Shown here in pieces: positions 3,274 through 5,535 of a stretch of DNA of 5,535 nucleotides; within the stretch, counting starts at the first letter, position 1; the number at the start of each line of letters is the position of its first letter. The DNA is from Clostridiales bacterium UBA6468. GTDB lineage: Bacteria; Bacillota; Clostridia; Oscillospirales; Oscillospiraceae. A program made the translations under genes and the position numbers. The notes beneath the pieces are model-generated. The model searched no databases and was not told the origin of the DNA. It saw nothing but the letters and a program-made list of their open reading frames with translations. Location of the stretch: the NCBI GenBank assembly GCA_002436765.1, contig DJNI01000069.1, forward strand, positions 36,312 through 41,846, given 5' to 3'.

Positions 3274-4974
3274 ATGGATTTGACAATGGACGGACGGAAG
3301 GTGCTGCCCCGGCCGGGACAGAGTTTGCTGGAACTGGTGAAGCAGCTGGGGCTGGACGGCGGTACGCTGACGGAAAGGCCCCTTGCCGCGAAAATCGCCG
3401 GTGAGGTCTTTACATTAAATTATATTCCCGTGCGGCAAAAAGAGGCGGAGGCCGACCGTCCGTCCATGCGCCGGGCGATGGCGGCGTCCAACGGCGAGAT
3501 CCGCCTGCTCCGCTACGCCGACCCGGCGGGTAAGGAGTGCTATATCCGCACGGCGCAGTTTGCTATTTTCCTCGCGATCCGGCAGCTGTGGCCGGAGGCG
3601 GCGGCGAAAATGACCTGTACCCTGGGTTCCAGCGTGTACATCCGCGTCGAAGGGGCAGCGGATTTTTCCGCTGCGATCCTGAAAGCGCGGGTCAGTGAGC
3701 TGGTGGGGCAGGACATCCCCCTGATCCGCCGCCGGGTAAAGCTGCAAAAGGCCATTGACCGGTTCCGGGAGGAAGGGCAGACCGACAAGGCAAGGCTTCT
3801 TTCCTGGCGGACGGTGGATTATTTCGACGAGTACGCCTACGGCGACTTTGCCGACTATTACTACGGCGAAATGATGCCCTCCACCGGGTATCTGACGGTG
3901 TGGGACATTCTCCCGGCGGACGGCGGCTTCGTGTTCGTCTACCCGGACGACGGCGATCCGGAGGTCTGCGCCAAGGTGCCGCCCATGCCCAACTTTTTCA
4001 GCGTGTTCAACGAGGGGGAGCGCTGGGGCGAGCTGATGGAGTGCCAGACGGTGGCCGACCTCAACGACCTGACGAATTCCGGCCGCATCCGGGAGCTGAT
4101 CCGCGTCAACGAGGCCCTGCACGAAAAGCGGTTTTCCCAGGTGGCCGACCAGGTGTGCCGGCGGGGGGCGAAGGCCGTGCTGCTGGCAGGCCCCAGCTCT
4201 TCGGGCAAGACGACCTCGGCAAACCGCCTTGCCATCCAGCTCCGCGTCCACGGCAAAAAGCCCATCCTCATGAGCCTGGACGACTATTACATCGACCGGG
4301 ACAAGATCGCCCCCGGCCCCGACGGCAAGCTGGACTTGGAGCACATCAACACCATTGACTGCGCTCTGTTCCGGGAGGACATGACGTCGCTGCTGGCGGG
4401 CGGGGAGGTGGAGCTTCCGTCCTTCAACTTCCTCACCGGAAAGCGGGAGTGGCGGGGCAGGCGGCTGCGTCTGGAAGCGGATTCCGTCATCATCGTGGAG
4501 GGGCTTCACGGTCTGAACCCCGCCATGCTGCCGGAAAGCGTGGACAAAAAGCTGATTTTCCGCCTGTATGTCAGTCCCCTGCTGCCATTGAACCTGGACA
4601 ATCACAACCGGATTCCCACAAGCTATCTGCGTCTCCTGCGGCGCATCGTCCGGGACTACGAGACCCGGGGTGCGTCGGTGCAGCATACGCTTTCCATGTG
4701 GGACAGCGTCCAGCGGGGTGAAAAGCGGTGGATTTTCCCCTATCAGGAGAATGCCGACGTGATTTTCAACAGCTCCACGCTCTACGAGCTGGCGGTGCTG
4801 AAAAAGCACATTTTCCCCCTGCTCACCGCAGTTCAGCCGGAGGACGAATGCTATGACGAGGTTCGCAACATCGTCAAGATTCTCAACTACATTCGGGAAG
4901 CGGACGTAGACGACGAAATTCCCCCCACCAGTCTGGTGCGGGAGTTCATCGGAGGAAATACGTTCTACAGGTAA
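3274..4974 (+). CDS. Uridine kinase-like nucleoside kinase with TGS and ThrRS-like N-terminal regions
   Basis: A 566-residue protein of the long 'uridine kinase' type seen in Clostridia and Thermotoga (about 550 residues). Residues 1-60 resemble a TGS domain (RPGQSLLELVKQLG, then AAKIAGEVFTLNY). Residues about 80-225 resemble the second additional domain of threonyl-tRNA synthetase (YIRTAQFAIFLAIRQLWPEAAA; DYFDEYAYGDFADYYYGEMMPSTGYL), but the His positions of the ThrRS editing site are not kept. Residues about 295-490 are a P-loop kinase of the PRK/uridine kinase family: Walker A GPSSSGKTT (306-314), SLDDYYIDRD (334-343) and VEGLHGLN (408-415). The expected reaction is phosphorylation of a nucleoside such as uridine by ATP/GTP in the cytosol. 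Substrate is not proven by sequence. The gene is monocistronic, with its own promoter P2 and a terminator 18 bases after the stop. No ThrRS catalytic core or anticodon domain is present. Confidence 0.92.
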   Translation: MDLTMDGRKVLPRPGQSLLELVKQLGLDGGTLTERPLAAKIAGEVFTLNYIPVRQKEAEADRPSMRRAMAASNGEIRLLRYADPAGKECYIRTAQFAIFLAIRQLWPEAAAKMTCTLGSSVYIRVEGAADFSAAILKARVSELVGQDIPLIRRRVKLQKAIDRFREEGQTDKARLLSWRTVDYFDEYAYGDFADYYYGEMMPSTGYLTVWDILPADGGFVFVYPDDGDPEVCAKVPPMPNFFSVFNEGERWGELMECQTVADLNDLTNSGRIRELIRVNEALHEKRFSQVADQVCRRGAKAVLLAGPSSSGKTTSANRLAIQLRVHGKKPILMSLDDYYIDRDKIAPGPDGKLDLEHINTIDCALFREDMTSLLAGGEVELPSFNFLTGKREWRGRRLRLEADSVIIVEGLHGLNPAMLPESVDKKLIFRLYVSPLLPLNLDNHNRIPTSYLRLLRRIVRDYETRGASVQHTLSMWDSVQRGEKRWIFPYQENADVIFNSSTLYELAVLKKHIFPLLTAVQPEDECYDEVRNIVKILNYIREADVDDEIPPTSLVREFIGGNTFYR

Positions 4975-4992
4975 TTCTTCAACAGGGAACGT

Positions 4993-5022
4993 AAAAAGTG
5001 GCAGCCGAAGCTGCCGCTTTTT
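4993..5022. terminator. Symmetric (bidirectional) intrinsic terminator
   Basis: AAAAAGTGGCAGC (4993-5005) pairs with GCTGCCGCTTTTT (5010-5022) around CGAA, with one G-T pair. Five T end the stem on the plus strand, and five T end it on the minus strand. On the minus strand the loop reads C-TTCG-G, the very stable cUUCGg tetraloop. It lies between convergent genes and can serve both the kinase and the HAD gene. Confidence 0.88.
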
Positions 5023-5031
5023 CAGATGTAA

Positions 5032-5188
5032 GGAAGCTCTGATTCAATCGGCAAGAGCCGGCAGCGAGAGATCTTTCACCAGACGAAAGTCCTGAAAGCG
5101 GAGGAATACCGTATGTATTTCCGCTTTTGGAACTGCACGGACGGGGAAAATCCATTGCTCAGCCGAAGGCGGTTTATTCTGAGCTTCC
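5032..5188. repeat. Non-coding stretch bounded by 8-bp inverted repeats (element-like)
   Basis: GGAAGCTC (5032-5039) and GAGCTTCC (5181-5188) are exact inverted ends of a 157-base segment, with weaker similarity continuing inward. Inside are an imperfect hairpin (5095-5127) and short repeats such as CTTTCA/TGAAAG. No supported gene lies in 4975-5205. The segment may be a small mobile or palindromic element, or just the 3' untranslated region of the HAD gene. One copy only, so this is tentative. Confidence 0.35.
5095..5128 (+). repeat. Hairpin in the convergent intergenic region
   Basis: AAAGCGGAGGAATAC (5095-5109) pairs with GTATTTCCGCTTT (5115-5127) around CGTAT, with a two-base GG bulge. 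On the plus strand the stem ends in TTTT, then GG. It could be a weak second terminator for plus-strand read-through. Confidence 0.5.
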
Positions 5189-5205
5189 CTACCATGGGGC
5201 TTTCC

Positions 5206-5535
5206 TCATAAAATTTCCGTCAGGTCAGACAGTTTCTTGATGGTTATATCGGAATCCGGATCATTTTCCTTTGACCGTATCCCAATGACCCGAAAATGTC
5301 CTGCTTCCGCGGCCTGGACGCCGGATTCGGCATCCTCTATGACGATGGCCTGCTCCGGGGATATACCCAGTAAGGAAGCAGCCAATAGGAATACTTCCGG
5401 GTCCGGTTTGGACCGGGTGATCTGCGTTCCGTCCGCAACGGCATCGAAGAAATGTTCCAGACCAAGCCGGGTCAGAATCTGACGGGTATTCTTGCTGGAA
5501 GAGCCGATTGCCAGAAGATAGCCCCGCTTCCGTAA
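5206..5535 (-). CDS. HAD-superfamily phosphatase, beta-phosphoglucomutase-like, C-terminal part
   Basis: The minus strand is open from the right edge of the window to TGA at 5208-5206, giving 109 residues with the N-terminus and start missing. It reads in family order: AIGSSSKNTRQILTRLGL (residues 9-26) holds HAD motif II Ser, RSKPDPEVFLLAA (41-53) holds motif III Lys43, and IVIEDAESGVQAAEAG (64-79) holds motif IV acidic pair Glu67-Asp68. This set, in particular SSSKN and KPDPEVFLLAA, is typical of beta-phosphoglucomutase and related sugar-phosphate phosphatases of HAD subfamily IA. Motif I (DxDxx) and the cap domain would lie beyond the window. The substrate cannot be fixed without the cap. 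It converges on the kinase gene and probably ends at the terminator 4993-5022. The plus-strand open frame at 5237-5482 is its shadow. Confidence 0.92.
   Translation of the reverse strand, partial: LRKRGYLLAIGSSSKNTRQILTRLGLEHFFDAVADGTQITRSKPDPEVFLLAASLLGISPEQAIVIEDAESGVQAAEAGHFRVIGIRSKENDPDSDITIKKLSDLTEIL

Noticed and set aside
3274..4000. A truncated threonyl-tRNA synthetase gene
   Set aside because: The frame continues into an intact P-loop kinase domain, and the ThrRS catalytic motifs are replaced rather than lost by truncation; the length fits the known kinase architecture.
3415..4809. 464-residue open frame on the minus strand
   Set aside because: It is the complement of the kinase gene in a GC-rich genome. 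The plus strand has clear kinase motifs and a perfect ribosome site, and the minus product shows no family resemblance.
5040..5205. A further small gene on the minus strand starting near 5148
   Set aside because: The frame from an ATG there runs through the terminator hairpin at 4993-5022 and has no ribosome site or recognisable content.
5237..5482. 81-residue open frame on the plus strand near the right end
   Set aside because: It lies antisense to the HAD phosphatase, whose motifs II-IV are readable on the minus strand; no ribosome site and no promoter for the plus frame.

Overview
The window looks like part of the chromosome of a GC-rich, spore-forming Clostridia member, plausibly of the Oscillospirales. 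This is an inference from protein type: a Clostridia-style FeoB with a small Cys-rich partner, a SpoIID sporulation protein, a PadR/HAAS pair and a TGS/ThrRS-like uridine kinase. Strong AGGAGG ribosome sites and extended -10 promoters fit as well. No species can be named from the sequence alone. There is no transposase, integrase, tRNA, rRNA or CRISPR array.

Layout, left to right. (1) Positions 1-922 hold the 3' end of feoB (ferrous iron transporter). A perfect hairpin follows, then a 58-residue membrane peptide with a Cys-rich tail of the FeoB-associated type, closed by a good intrinsic terminator (952-991). (2) Positions 1054-2016 encode a complete SpoIID-type lytic transglycosylase, followed by a 14-bp perfect hairpin. 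(3) Positions 2058-2970 are a compact regulatory unit: a near-consensus promoter, a palindromic operator candidate at the expected transcription start, a PadR repressor, and a HAAS-domain membrane protein overlapping it by ATGA. The membrane protein carries, between its two hydrophobic segments, a 16-residue stretch matching the signature of Na+-translocating decarboxylase beta subunits. (4) Positions 2971-3273 are a 303-base non-coding region. It holds two promoters, each overlain by a near-identical 23-bp dyad, with four hairpin-forming inverted repeats between them. (5) Positions 3274-4974 encode a 566-residue nucleoside (uridine) kinase-like protein with TGS-like and ThrRS-like N-terminal regions. 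(6) A symmetric terminator (4993-5022) and an inverted-repeat-bounded non-coding stretch separate it from the 3' part of a convergent minus-strand HAD phosphatase of the beta-phosphoglucomutase type (5206-5535, truncated by the window edge).

The genes form several independent transcription units rather than one pathway: iron uptake, sporulation, a PadR-controlled envelope or sensing module, nucleoside salvage and sugar-phosphate metabolism. The items most worth following are the decarboxylase-like motif inside the HAAS protein and the duplicated promoter/dyad pair that brackets the hairpin cluster upstream of the kinase.
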